Assembly (NCBI GenBank): GCA_018881555.1
Contig: JACAXG010000122.1
Coordinates: forward strand, 62,001 to 126,000
From: Amblyornis subalaris
Lineage: Eukaryota > Chordata > Aves > Passeriformes > Ptilonorhynchidae
Reading direction: 5' to 3'
Length of the DNA: 64,000 nucleotides
Each line of letters begins with the position of its first letter. Positions within the stretch are counted from its first letter, which is position 1. A program made the translations under genes and the position numbers. Below are positions 23,471 through 34,889 of this stretch, piece after piece. The notes beneath the pieces were generated by a model that did no database searches, was not told the DNA's origin, and was given only the letters and a program-made list of their open reading frames with translations.

Positions 23471-24717
23471 ATTTAGTCCAGTTCTGCACTGTTATTGGTC
23501 TGTGACCCTTATCAGTCAAAGTTTGCGGAATTTTACCATAAAAATCAGCAAATTCAAGACTAATTTTTCTTCAATGCTTAGATTTCCAAGCAGAGTTCAT
23601 TTGTCAAGGGAACATGAGTGTGCCATGACATTCTTGCTAATATCTTCATAAAGAAATTGAAGTATATAGTTGCCTCAAACATATGAAAAAAGTAACAGTC
23701 CATATTTGAATAGTGACCCAACTCCTATTTTTGAGAGATATGATGGCACCCTTGATACAGCTACAGAATTCAGCACGACCAAGTGTAATAAATGCATCAA
23801 GTGATAACACTGACTGGAAAACACTAGTCACAGATGCTTTCATCGCACTGAGGAGTACTGGGCAAAACAGTTGCATGGTCATGCTAGTTTCCATGCTGTT
23901 TTTCAGTGAAGCTGGTAATGTACAGTTCCAGATGCATTGTAAAGACTGCCTCTCTCCTACAGTCCTGCTTTATTTGTATCAGTAGTATGAACTCTTGCAC
24001 TGTTCTAATGAAATACCTTAGTGTCTTCTAAATATATGCTGATAATAAGATCTTAACTCATAAAGAAGATTTTTTCACTGCTATTGTTTTAGAACATAAC
24101 TGTTTGGCTGTGCAGGAGAATAACTAGCATAAACAGCTGCTAGATATTTGTATGGACAAGTAAGGTCTGTTTACAACATGTTATCTAGGATGCTATAGGA
24201 CTCTGTAGAAACCCATCTCATAAATTGGACATAAGTGTTCTAAGAAGCAGAATAGCAGCAAGGGAAATGAAGCAGCACTGCAATTGTACTGTCATTTTTT
24301 ATTTTCTTCGTGAAGAAGTTTGATATTTAAGCAAAAAAAACAAAAAAGCGGTAAAGGCAAGTTAAATTTTTATTTCATCTTTCTTTCTATTCATCTCTGT
24401 GTTCACATTTTTAATTGCTCTTTAGTTTCAGAAGTGCTTTAAAAGTAATTTCACTACTTACAATACTAAACAAAGATCAGTAAAAATACCTCTTTCAAGC
24501 TTCTCAGACTACTTGATTATTAACAATTAGCTTCAAAATATCATAAGAATTGTTAATAGTGTTACATTCCTATGAACTGTATCTTGAACACTCTTACTAA
24601 GTTAGATGTTGAGATCAGGATTGTAGTTCTGTCAGAATCCTCCATGCAAATTCCAGTTCATTTCCATAGGGAAATGAGGTTTCCACAGGTGGGAGTGACT
24701 GATAGCAGTGCCTCTTG
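23471..24717. other. Unique AT-rich DNA
   Basis: No gene or transposon recognised. Two overlapping opposite-strand frames of 82 and 90 codons lie at 23646-23985; overlap on both strands with no splice or homology cue suggests chance. Confidence 0.55.
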
Positions 24718-24723
24718 AATATT

Positions 24724-25366
24724 TGTCCTGGGTGTAACCAAGCGTGTATTCTATCACCATCCGCGTCTGTGGGTCGTTCACAGTAGCTAGTTACACACCT
24801 GGTCCCTCAGGCTATGGCTGAGGAGAGGGAGATCATGCGAGGGGGGATAGTGTTTATCTCAACTGTGATAACTCCCCCAGGAAACAGCGGCACCATCCAT
24901 CCTGAGAGAATTATCTCTGCGAATGGCCCATTACCAAACTGGATAAGCACCAACAAACAGAACTCCAGAAATATCCTATGACCTATAGGATTACATCATT
25001 TCCATTGTGGAAATTCCCGCCTGTGGGGGATGTACCACCTAAGAACCACCACATAAAAAGGCCCGGGTACTGAGAGATACCACCGCTGGACACCCAGAGG
25101 ACCACAGGGTACCCAGTAGAGGTGGCAAACTTCCCACAGTTCCAGACCTTCTACAGGACCACTGCCTAATTGGACTACAGCTACCACCCTGGTCAACGGG
25201 GTATCAGGTTGTCTTCTGACCTCCTTTTTTTTAAGCCAGTTTTCTTTCTGTATTCATTGCATTTATTTTAAACTTTCTATTAAAATTATAACTCTGACCT
25301 AAAATCTGTCTCTAGGTATTTGTGTGGGGTTAATTTCCCCTGCTGCTTTACTTTCAAACCAGCACA
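24724..25366 (+). mobile_element. Solo LTR (ERVL-like), 643 bp
   Basis: Termini TGTCCTGGGTGTAACC and TTTCAAACCAGCACA form a TG..CA pair with partly complementary ends (TGTCCTGG versus TGTGCTGG on the other strand). ATAT/AATAT lies at both edges (24718-24722 and 25366-25370), a probable 4-5 bp target duplication whose frame is ambiguous by one base. CATAAAAAGG (25052-25061) is a TATA-like box and ATTAAA (25279-25284) a poly(A)-like signal, giving + orientation. CpG dinucleotides are retained in the U3 part. No internal genes. Confidence 0.8.
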
Positions 25367-25370
25367 ATAT

Positions 25371-28300
25371 CAGACAAAATTAGATAAAAATTTGGCTAAA
25401 TGGCCTCCCAATAAATGCCACAGCAGAAGATGGTAAGTGTGGAATTGAGACACTTTAGGTGATCAGCTAAACTAACACATGTCTGTCATGCCAAATTCTC
25501 CTATACATGTCATGTATAAGATTCCCACTTTCTTTGGGTGGCTCTACTCAGACATCTCTCATTGTCAAAATATTCCTATCTCCAAACCCTTATTCTTAAC
25601 CAGCTTTTGTCATTCAGGAAAAACAGTGTTGCTACTGTAAGGGAAATAATGACTTGCTGAAAATCCATTTTGTTCTTCCTAGTTGTCAAGTACTACAATC
25701 CGACTTTCTCCCTAAAATGAAGGTGAAAGAGGTCTCACTGCCAGTGTCACTGCTACACAATCTGATGGGGAGAACTATTTTAGGTATTTTGCAGTCTGGT
25801 TAAGTTCTTTGCATTCAATGAAAGAACAAATGGACTTCCGCTATAGGGGATTTTTTTTGGTGATTTTCTTTATAGAGAGTGAAATATCTTTCCTTCTTTT
25901 GTGCATGGACACAGATTCTTCATTTACCAATTATGTTTGCTGCAAGATATGCAGCTCAAAAATTTAGGTTCAACTGTCATTCAAGACTCTATTCTTTATC
26001 ATCAGGCTGTGCAGTACAAGGAAAAAAATTCACAGCTTTTAAATAAGCCTTCTACATGGATGATAGTAAGTCATCTCTGTCTATGTGGCCTGTTTCCTGA
26101 TCCTTAATTGTTTTTTCTCCAATCTTGAAAGCCTGATTTGGGACTCAGTATGGGATGTTGCATATTGCTACTGAGAAAACTATTGTATTTGCCTGTGAAC
26201 AAAATCTGTTAGCTTTTAGATGGTTCTGGTTGAATATTTGGGCCATGAAATTATAAAGAGGAAATGATATTAATATCTTCCTGGTAACTGTCAGCGTCAT
26301 TTCATGGCACAAACTTCCTATACCTTCACTAGTTTATGTCGAGATGGGTATGGCCCTATGAAGATAAAAAAATCAGAAACGTTTTCTTGACCAGGCACCA
26401 AATGTATGCATTCTGCTACCTCTTTTTCTCTGGAAATCATCTGCAATACCAAAAGGAAAATAAATCCAGCCATTGCAAATACAAGTCCCTAATTCAATGG
26501 ATGAAGCTTTTGCAAATTTAGTCTTTAATCTGGAGGTGTTTCAGTACTTCACATTCTGAGCTACATACATTTGTAGCAGGATAAATTAGCCAACGTAAGG
26601 CTTTTGCACTGCCAGAGCTAAGGTAAATTTAGTACTTACTGTAACTGAATCAGAATTCCAGTTTCACTGAATCACATCATGGTCTACAGTTAGCAAACCC
26701 ACATAATCTCCAGTGGAAATTTTAATTGATAGCCCTGTAACATAGCATTGCTACTGCTAGCAACAGGCCATAATCCTTGTGGCAAATTTGGAAGACCTGA
26801 GAAAGGATACTTCTAGGACTTACTCTGCCTGTAATTTTCTTGATCTACCTCCATCTTTGTTTTTATTTGTTTTAGCTGTGATAGCAAACTGGTTAGTGAA
26901 CCAGCTGTCTATAGTTGATTTGTTATAGTTTCATGTATCTTTGGGTGGTACAACCATATTTTACACAGATAGAAGCAACAAAGGGTGGATCTGTGAAGAA
27001 TTAGGTATTTATAACCCTATCTTTAACCACACAGTGCTGAAAACGTCCTGATGACACTTGAATTAGACTGTTATGGTTTCACTGATACTATGAATAAATT
27101 CTTAGCTATAAACAAAAATATATACAGATATAGATGGGATTCTTCTGTTCTGTCTGAACTTAGCAGAACACAACAGGTGCAACAAACACAAAAAGTGGAC
27201 CAGGCAGATTACTTTTTGTTCTGTTGTTTTATTTTCAAAATCATGTTTGTCATTGTTTTGCAAAAGGGATCCTAATTCAGATAACAAAGTCATTTTTGTT
27301 TGAAGCATTTTGAAAAAAAGAAAGTTATAGAAAAATATCTCAAATAGATAATTCTAAATGATATTTTCTTTTGGAGCAGTTCGAAGATCAATTGCTGTGT
27401 AATGGCACTATATTACGTCTTTGTCTGAGTCTTTATGATAATTACTCAAAGTAAATATCTTCATCTCAAGACCTAACCCACAGCTGGAAGACAAATTAGG
27501 CTGAAGGACAGCTTTCCGGTGTTTTTATAATATATTATTCTGAGCTTATTACCAAAATCACCTTTATCATTTTAATCTACATGACTTTTACTATGTTTCA
27601 AGCAAGCTATTATTCGTGAGTGTGATATACATATTTTTATGTGATATACATAATTTTATGTAATTTATTGAGATATTCTTTTGCTTCTTTTCTTAATGTG
27701 GAGTCCATGGTTTTGAACAAAACAGGAAAAATATATCTCTAGCCAAATATATTGAGATCTTTCTCAGGTTGCCAAAGCAAGACCTGAACTTCTCTATGTA
27801 GAGTAAATGTTTAGCTCTTTGAGCTTACTTTAGTCTGAAATTTTCCAGCACTATTATATATTCCAGATTATAAACAGATTTCTCCTGTTTTTTTTTTTTT
27901 TTTCAATAAAGCTGGAAACAAAGACATATTTTAATTGTTCAAAGAATCCTCCTGCCTCATAAGCAGAAAAAATGGATCAACCAAATATAATGGACCACAG
28001 ATTTCTCACACCATTGCCAAAGAATTTAACCTGATAATGTCTGTAGAAAGGTTTCCTTTTCACTAAAATATAGTGGTGAAAGCAAGAACATCTTTCAAAC
28101 AACCATTTTTTCTCCTCTGCCCTCCTCCCTTCTCTCTGAAAAGTTAACTTTGATACAAGCAATTATGAAAGGAGTTCTATATCCTAAAGAAAACAGCTGG
28201 GAAACTCTTTCATTATTTATTGAAGACACTTTTAAAGGTAATGGTAAAGTTTGATCGTGAGTGTCCATTTTTAAAGATTCTCCAATCCGGCACAAGAAGA

Positions 28301-28600
28301 ACTGAGAACTGTACTCTGATATTAAGCAACAATATTTTCCCTAGCAGCATTTGGATTTTCAGTGTCTATATATGAACTGGAGAATAGTAGTTCTTGTAGT
28401 TCCAGCAATTCCTAAGTGTCACTTTTAACAAACTTTTGCCCTGACAACTTTGATACAAAACTATTTATGTTTAAATATCTGTAAATACAACACTTATTTG
28501 TGCCTAGTATGCATTAGGATTTTCAGGGAGGTCTCACAAAACTGTTGATGGTCTTTGGAGTTTATGCAGTTGTCATAATATATACATCTATGTTTATGAG
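25371..28600. other. Unique AT-rich DNA
   Basis: No gene or transposon recognised in about 3.2 kb. It includes an imperfect tandem repeat of GTGATATACATA-TTTTAT near 27622-27660 and a T16 tract at 27888-27903 followed by CAATAAAG. Confidence 0.55.
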
Positions 28601-28619
28601 TTTGCTTTTTCTTTACCAG

Positions 28620-28688
28620 AACAAATTTGGTGCTATGCATATATTTTGTGGGTGGAAAACTGCTAAACTAAGAGCTATGGAAAAAGAG
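28620..28688 (+). CDS. Candidate internal exon, 69 bases (uncertain)
   Basis: A good acceptor (TTTGCTTTTTCTTTACCAG, ending 28619) and a good donor (GAG/GTAAGA at 28686-28694) bracket 69 bases. Of the three plus frames only one is open: it reads NKFGAMHIFCGWKTAKLRAM then EKE, exactly 23 codons, so the exon would be phase 0-0. No family is recognised. It could equally be a non-coding RNA exon or a chance pairing, since many such pairs arise in 64 kb. No second exon can be matched to it. Confidence 0.2.
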
Positions 28689-31521
28689 GTAAGAACAAAT
28701 CTCAGTATAAGATGGATCTCTCTTCAGCAACATAGGGAGGTCAATGAGGGTAGATATTTATAATTTAGATCTGTTCCAGCTATTTATGGTATTTCATGTT
28801 CCTTAAACCATCTGACAGGTTCTTGTCTGTTATTATCTCTGAGAAACATTCTGAGATGCAGCAGCTGCTTCTGTACCTTACACAATATTTGATAATTGAA
28901 CTACAACCTCAAATAGATTGAACTAACTTGAATAGCAGCTTCCAGCTGATATGTTCCTAACCTCTCTGAAATGGTGTGTGTGTGGAGGGGTAGGGGGTGG
29001 AATTACCTTCTTTAATGCAATGAGTTTTAACATTTTCATGATGCTAAGAGAAGGAAGCCACAGTGGACATGCAAAATGCTACCTATATTTGTCTGGAGAT
29101 GCCAGAACTGCTGTAAGGGGCTTCAACAACCCCTAGTCTATTTAAAAATCCACACAACTTGTGACAAAGGAAATCAAGGAAGTACAGTGGAAAACTTAGA
29201 TGATATTCAAAAAGACTTCTGGAAGTGCAAAATTATATTGAGTTTTGAACGTTTTTCTTTGACAAGACCTTGCTATTCAGACATTCTGCTTCATAGGCTG
29301 TTTTCTGATGGGCCTCCCTTTAAAATTTTTGTCTGTTTAAAATTGTCTGTTCTTACAGATATATGAGAAATGTTTATTGGTCCAGAACATTTACAGTTAA
29401 TCTCTTGACACTAGCTTTATGTCAGCAAATAAGTATTTTTAAAGAAAATAATTAAATTTCATCCATCAGATAAATAGGTGTACGGGAAGAAGATTTGATT
29501 TGAAATCAGAGTGAAGGATAAGCTATCTGGCACAAACCATTCACCAAATATCTCCTCTACCACTTCAAAACTTCTTTGAGCTTTCCTTTCTTAGTTATCT
29601 CTAACCTGTTTTTCTGGTTCTTCTAAAATATTTATAAGCTTAAAAAAGATATAAAATTTTATTTACAACAAATGCAGTTTAAAACCTGATCGCAACCTGC
29701 ATCTCACTGCACCAAACTAAGTTGTTGTTCACAAATTTCAGAAAGCGGAGGGAGTACAGAGAAGTGCCAGCAACGACAGAGCTTTTCTCAAAAAAAAAGT
29801 TGCTATGATGGAACCTGTGTTTGTTTACTTATGAAATGTCAAAAAGCAGAAGAGCACTAAAAATGAAGAGGTTACATTAAAATTGTTGAAAATTATAGAA
29901 GTTTATCACATTACATAACTAGATATTCTTTTCTGTCTTCTGTCTCAAACAGCTGTACAATCAAGATGAAAAGCTAGAAAGAATAGGTCTGAGACACAGA
30001 TGAGGAAAATTGAATTAACAAGAATATCTGATACACGCTTTACCAAATATTAGTCTAGTTCTCCCATTTGTTAAGCAAGGTCTTCTAAGGTCCTCAACCA
30101 CCTCTTCTGCCATTGTACTACATAAAGAAGATATTTTGTTTGGCTTAATATGTTCAATAAAATAAGGAAAGCGTGAACCTTATATAATTTAATGTAACCT
30201 CTATTACAGGCCTAAATGTGAAACATAAAGAAAAATTGTCCAACTTTTATTAATCCTTCTGAAGAAGTACAGTTTTTACTTCAAAATAAGAACAATACAA
30301 TATACAAAATACATTTAACAAAATGTAATATACTCAAAATATACTGCATAGTGCCATTTTGAAAACTGGGTAATTCTGGTAGACTAAAAGTGTTGTGATA
30401 TAGGAAGCTAAGCAAGATATTACAGAATTTCAAGTTCCAAATTGGACTTTCATGCATGATAAAGTTAGCAACGGGAACTGGTAACTAATCAGTCACTTCA
30501 GGGCAGCTTCTGTAAAATTCATATGTTTGTAACTGGTGAAGCCCAAGTTGTTAACTGAACTATTTGTGTTTTAGTAATTTGACTGCTAGACTGCTCAGAT
30601 ATCAATATAAAGCTCATCTCTATTTTAATATCAGAGGAGGAAAAATATCTCAATATGTTCACATATTAAATGTGTCTAAATAAGTTTAATTATGTCATAC
30701 TATAATGACTAGATTTATGGGCAACGTTTTTCTGTCATTTAAGATTCTTGAAAAATCACTGTCTGTACTGAGATGTCACAGTTTGGCAAATAAAAAAAAA
30801 AGATAAATGCCAGGTTAAAACCAGTGGCATCGTGGGAGAATTTGACATCAGTTGGTAGAAGAAATCAGTATACTAGTAATTCTTTAAACACAGTCCCACA
30901 TTTGGAGCAGAGGTAAGGCCTAAAGCAGATTAGACTCAGTCACCAATAAATAAACATCACTTATGGAATATCTTTTCACGTTACTAAGTCTGCCACAATT
31001 TTTTTTCAATACCGCCTACATTGCCATTCTGATTCACCAATATAAATGAGAACAGGTCTGAGGAATATTCAGCAGAAAAAGCTGATGAAAACAAAGTGCA
31101 AACTCTTCCCATTTTTCCAGTATATCAGAGTCAGGGAGGTAAATGTGGTAGAACAAGTCATTAAAAATACCTTATAAAATCGTTCATGATGGTGAATATG
31201 AATGAGGAAACCCTAAAAGTTTATTTGGCTGACGAATGGTAGCAGTTTATTAGTGAAATCAAAAAAGGTAAAGTTGATTGTGGGGCACAGTGGTGGTCTT
31301 GAAGAACTAAACTCCCATTAAGTTCTGATCCTATTGAAATCCCCTTTCACTCTGTGCCACTTTTGGTTTTAGTTTTTAATTTTCTTTAAAGTTCTCCCTG
31401 AAAGAACCCTTGCAACCCTGTTGATTTCAGTGTTGTACAAACATTTAATTTTACCATTAAAAATAGAATAATATATTCTCACATCTTTGAATGACCATCT
31501 GTCATTGTAAATTCTCATAAT
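28689..31521. other. Unique AT-rich DNA
   Basis: A TGTGTGTGTGG-AGGGG-TAGGGGG purine/GT patch lies at 28973-28998. Otherwise no gene, repeat or clear regulatory signal was seen in about 2.8 kb. Confidence 0.55.
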
Positions 31522-31690
31522 TCATAGAATCATAGAATATCTTGATTTGGAAGAAACCCACAAGGATTGTCAAGTCCAACTCCTGGCCTTTGTAATTTTC
31601 TGTTTTCAAGCACGTGATTCATCCAGCCTATGCCTTTGGCACAGCACAACCTGTTTTCCAAGCTTTTGTATATCTTATGATAGCTAGCTA
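31522..31690 (-). mobile_element. CR1 LINE 3' fragment
   Basis: The reverse CR1 tail TCATAGAATCATAGAAT at 31522-31538 is followed by TTTGGAAGAAACCCACAAGGATTGTCAAGTCCAACTCCTGGC-like CR1 text to about 31600. Similarity beyond that is weak. A short 5'-truncated copy in minus orientation. Confidence 0.85.
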
Positions 31691-32239
31691 TTGTTTACCT
31701 TTGCACAATAACTGACTAGGTGGCATACAAGAATTTCCACTGCAAGGTTAGATCTGTAACCTTGGTCTGGTAGGCATTTGCTGGGTTATAATATTGGAAT
31801 AGCAACAAGATCTGATTTTTTTCCACTTTTATATGCTAACTCTTATTTTAAAAAGTTCCTCATTTTTTGCCATAGAAATTTTAAGTGAGAGAGCTCTTAC
31901 TATTCTTTTGAACAATGGAGTAAGAAAATATTTTTTTCATGCCTGTCCTTGTTTTAATTCTGCCAGAGCTAAGCTAAGCTGGATGTGGCTAAATCAAGCT
32001 GCGTGCCATGTTCTGCCAGAAGAAAAACATTTGTTCACCACGACAGCCAAAGTACTCTTCCCTATCCTGTCCAACCAGAGTGTCGCTGTGAGAGGTGCCT
32101 CATCATTTTTTTGTGTTACTTAAGAGAAAGTGGACTGGTGTGAACCACACTGTATTGGGTATTCTTTGTGCATACTTGTGGAACCATGCTCTGGTCTCTA
32201 TGACACAGAGGCAGCCACCAGAAATAATTCAAGATCAAG

Positions 32240-33100
32240 GGGGTCCTCTGTCCGTTCCCCAGAAAGGAGGTACCTGTTGTAAAGCAAAAACCAAATGTAG
32301 CTTAGTCCATACTCTGGGAGGCAAGCAAAATGCTTCTTCATCCTCCTCACTTCCGCAGGTGTCTCTGCACAATGGGTCTGAGGCTTTGTATGTATAAGAC
32401 CAGCCTAAGGATGAAGTGGATGAAGGTCCAGTCACACCAGAGGCACCACCAGAATGAGTAACAACAATCCACTGTATTAGAACCACCTACAAGACGAAGA
32501 AAAGATGAGTTTTGGTTGTAGGAGATTCCCTTCTATAAGGAACAGAGAGACTGATATGCCAACTAGGCCCAACCCGTAGGGAGCTCTGCTGCCTCCCTGG
32601 GTTAAGGATGTCACCAGGAAACTTCCAATCCTGGTGCAGCCCATGGTCTACTACTGATTACTGATCTTCAATGTAGGGAAGTAACAACACATAGTCTGAG
32701 GGCAAGCAAAAAGATTTCAGGGCCTTTGGACATTTGGTATGGGAATCTGGGGCACAGGTTATTTTCTTCTCCATACTTCCAGTTGAAAGCAGCAATATTG
32801 AAACAGATGGGCTGAATCTATTCATATATGTCTCCGCAGCTGGTGTCACCACCAAAATTTTGGGGTTTTTGACAATGGTATGGCCTATGCAGTGTCAGGC
32901 ATGCTGGCATCAGACACGACACACCTCTCAATAAGGAGAGTCTTTGCCCAGGAACAAGTGCCACATATTGGCAGACCTTTAAAATAGTTATGATGGGGTA
33001 GAGTGGCAATATCAAGCTTGATCCTGGCAAACTTGGATAATATGAAAAAGTTAGAGGGATGGGATACTTGTTAGGGTCCTCTGCAGGTGACTCTGAGGTG
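32240..33100 (+). pseudogene. CR1 ORF1 remnant with esterase-like domain
   Basis: ORF1 of CR1 encodes an RNA-binding accessory protein with an SGNH-esterase-like domain. Here the catalytic-serine block still reads VVGDSLL near 32512-32532, interrupted by a stop where CR1 has Arg, followed by GTERLICQLGPTRREL. A later segment reads GAQVIFFSILPVE (32748-32786) and, after a frame change, FDNGMAYAVSGMLASDTTHL, the end of the domain with the Asp..His pair. Several stops and at least one frameshift make it dead. Confidence 0.75.
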
Positions 33101-33276
33101 TATCAGCCACACTGGAGCACACTTGCAGTCTTACAGAGATGAGCCAAGGACTCCTGAAATAATAGAAAGCAACAGGGAAACACCAGAGAAACACTAGTAG
33201 CAAAAAAAGCCTTAAGAGGGAATACTTAAATTAAGCACAATCAGCCAAAAATGCTATCACTTGACAGGACTACGGG

Positions 33277-34118
33277 GTGTTCCTCTGTACCCCCACTGGG
33301 ATATTGTCACCACCAAATACTTCCATAAAGTGCCTGTACACCAATGTGCACAGTATGGGGAACAAACGGGAGGAACTAGAGATCTGTGTGCAGTCACGGG
33401 GCTTTGATCTCACTGCAATTACAGAGACATGGTGGGATAGCTCACATGACTGGCATGTTGTCATGAAGGGCTACACGCTGCTTAGGAGAGACAGACCAGG
33501 AGGGAGTGGTGGTGGAGTTGCACTCTATGTGGGGAAACACGTGGAATGTATCAAGCTCTGTCTTGGTGAGGATGACGAGCAAGTCAAGAGCTTATGGGGT
33601 AGGATAAAAGTGCGGACTAGTAAAGGTGACATAGCTGTGGGTGTGCGCTACAGGCTGCCTGATCAAGAGGAGGAAGTGGATGAGGCCTTCTAGAGGCAAC
33701 TGGAAGCAGTCTCGAAGTCACAGACACTGGTTTGTGGGTGGGACTTTACCCTGACTTGTGCTGGAGAACCTACACAGCAAAACACAAACAGTCCAGGAGG
33801 TTCTGGAAAACATTGACAATACCTTCCTGTCACAGGTAGTGGAGGATCCCACAAGGAATGCTGCGTTGCTTGACCTCATACAGACTCACAGGGAAGGCCT
33901 TATTAGAGATGTGAAGGTTGAGGACAGCCTTGACTGTAGTGACCATGAGATTGTAGAGTTCAGTGTCGAACAAAGAGGCAGCAGGACAGCAAACAAGGTT
34001 ACAGCCATGGACTTCAGGATCACTAACTTTAACCTCTTTAGGAATTTTCTTGGAAGAATCCCATGGGAACAGGTCCTGCAGGGAAAAAGGGTCCAAGGTG
34101 GGGTTGATATTCTATGAA
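33277..34118 (+). pseudogene. CR1 ORF2 remnant, APE-type endonuclease domain
   Basis: This is the target-nicking endonuclease of CR1. The frame at 33277-33693 keeps YTNVHSMGNKREELE, the ITETWWD block with the catalytic Glu, and RRDRPGGSGGGVALYVG. It begins with GTG in the open stretch, not ATG, because the true ORF2 start is upstream or lost. A TAG at 33691-33693 and a frame change then interrupt it. The second part (33758-34117) keeps FLSQVVEDPTRNAALLDL and CSDHEIVEF, including the SDH catalytic motif. The usual GDFN block appears degraded to WDFT. Not functional. Confidence 0.85.
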
Positions 34119-34469
34119 GGCTCACTTCATTCAAGTTCAAGAACGATTCATCCCAGTCAGAAGTAAATCAGGCCAAGTGGGCAAGCAACCTCCATGGACG
34201 AATAAAAGAACTCCTATATAAGTATAAGCTCAAGCATTAGCAAGAAATAGACAGGAGACGGAAATGAGGTCAGGCCACTTGGAGAGAATATAGGGAAATT
34301 ATCAGGATAAGTAGAAATGAGATTGGAAAGATCATCTAGAATTAAATCTGTCCAGGGATGTCAAGGATAACAAAAAGGGCTTTTTCAAACACATAGATAA
34401 CAAAAGGAAAACAAAGGATAATGTGGGCTCATTAGTAAATGGAGGGGGGCCCTGGTAACAGAGGACACA

Positions 34470-34880
34470 GAGAAGGCAGAGTTACTGAACACCTTCTTTG
34501 CATCGATCTTCACTGTCAAGACCAGCTCTCATGGGTCTCTAACCCAGGAGACCAGGATAAAGGAATGTTGGAAGGAAGACTTTCCATTAGTCAGGGAAGA
34601 TTGGGTCAGAGAACACCTAAACAAACTTGATGTCCACAAGTACATGGGCCCAGACAGGATGTACTCATGAGAAAGCTGGTGGACATCACAGCCAGGCTGC
34701 TCATAATCATCTTTGAGAGGTCATGGAGATCAGGAAAAGTGCCTGAGGACTCGAAAGTAGCAGATCTCACACTGGTCTTAAAAACGGTCAAGAAGAAGGA
34801 TCCAGGGAACTACCAGCTAGTGAGCCTCACCTTAATTCCTGGAAAGGTGGTGCAGCACCTCATTCTGGAGGCCGTCTAGA
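34470..34880 (+). pseudogene. CR1 ORF2 remnant, N-terminal reverse transcriptase
   Basis: Pieces in changing frames read like LNTFFASIFTVKTSS, QETRIKECWKEDFPLVRED and REHLNKLDVHKYMGPDRM (about 34480-34662), then RLLIIIFERSWRSGKVPEDS and KKDPGNYQLVSLTLIPGKVV (34697-34856). These are the fingers region before the catalytic core. The copy ends before the catalytic aspartates. Confidence 0.85.
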
Positions 34881-34889
34881 AGGCAAGAA

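Larger units (their letters stand above)
32240..34885 (+). mobile_element. Long CR1 LINE, ORF1 to start of RT, 3' part missing
   Basis: One CR1 copy in + orientation covering ORF1, the ORF2 endonuclease and the N-terminal part of the reverse transcriptase. It stops abruptly near 34885, right after an RT segment reading like 'IPGKVVQHLILEAV'. It lacks the catalytic polymerase core and the 3' tail. Since target-primed insertion begins at the 3' end, a missing 3' half must reflect later deletion or rearrangement. The 5' edge is uncertain and may reach 31960 or so. CR1 sequence this close to the 5' end is uncommon in bird genomes. Confidence 0.88.
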
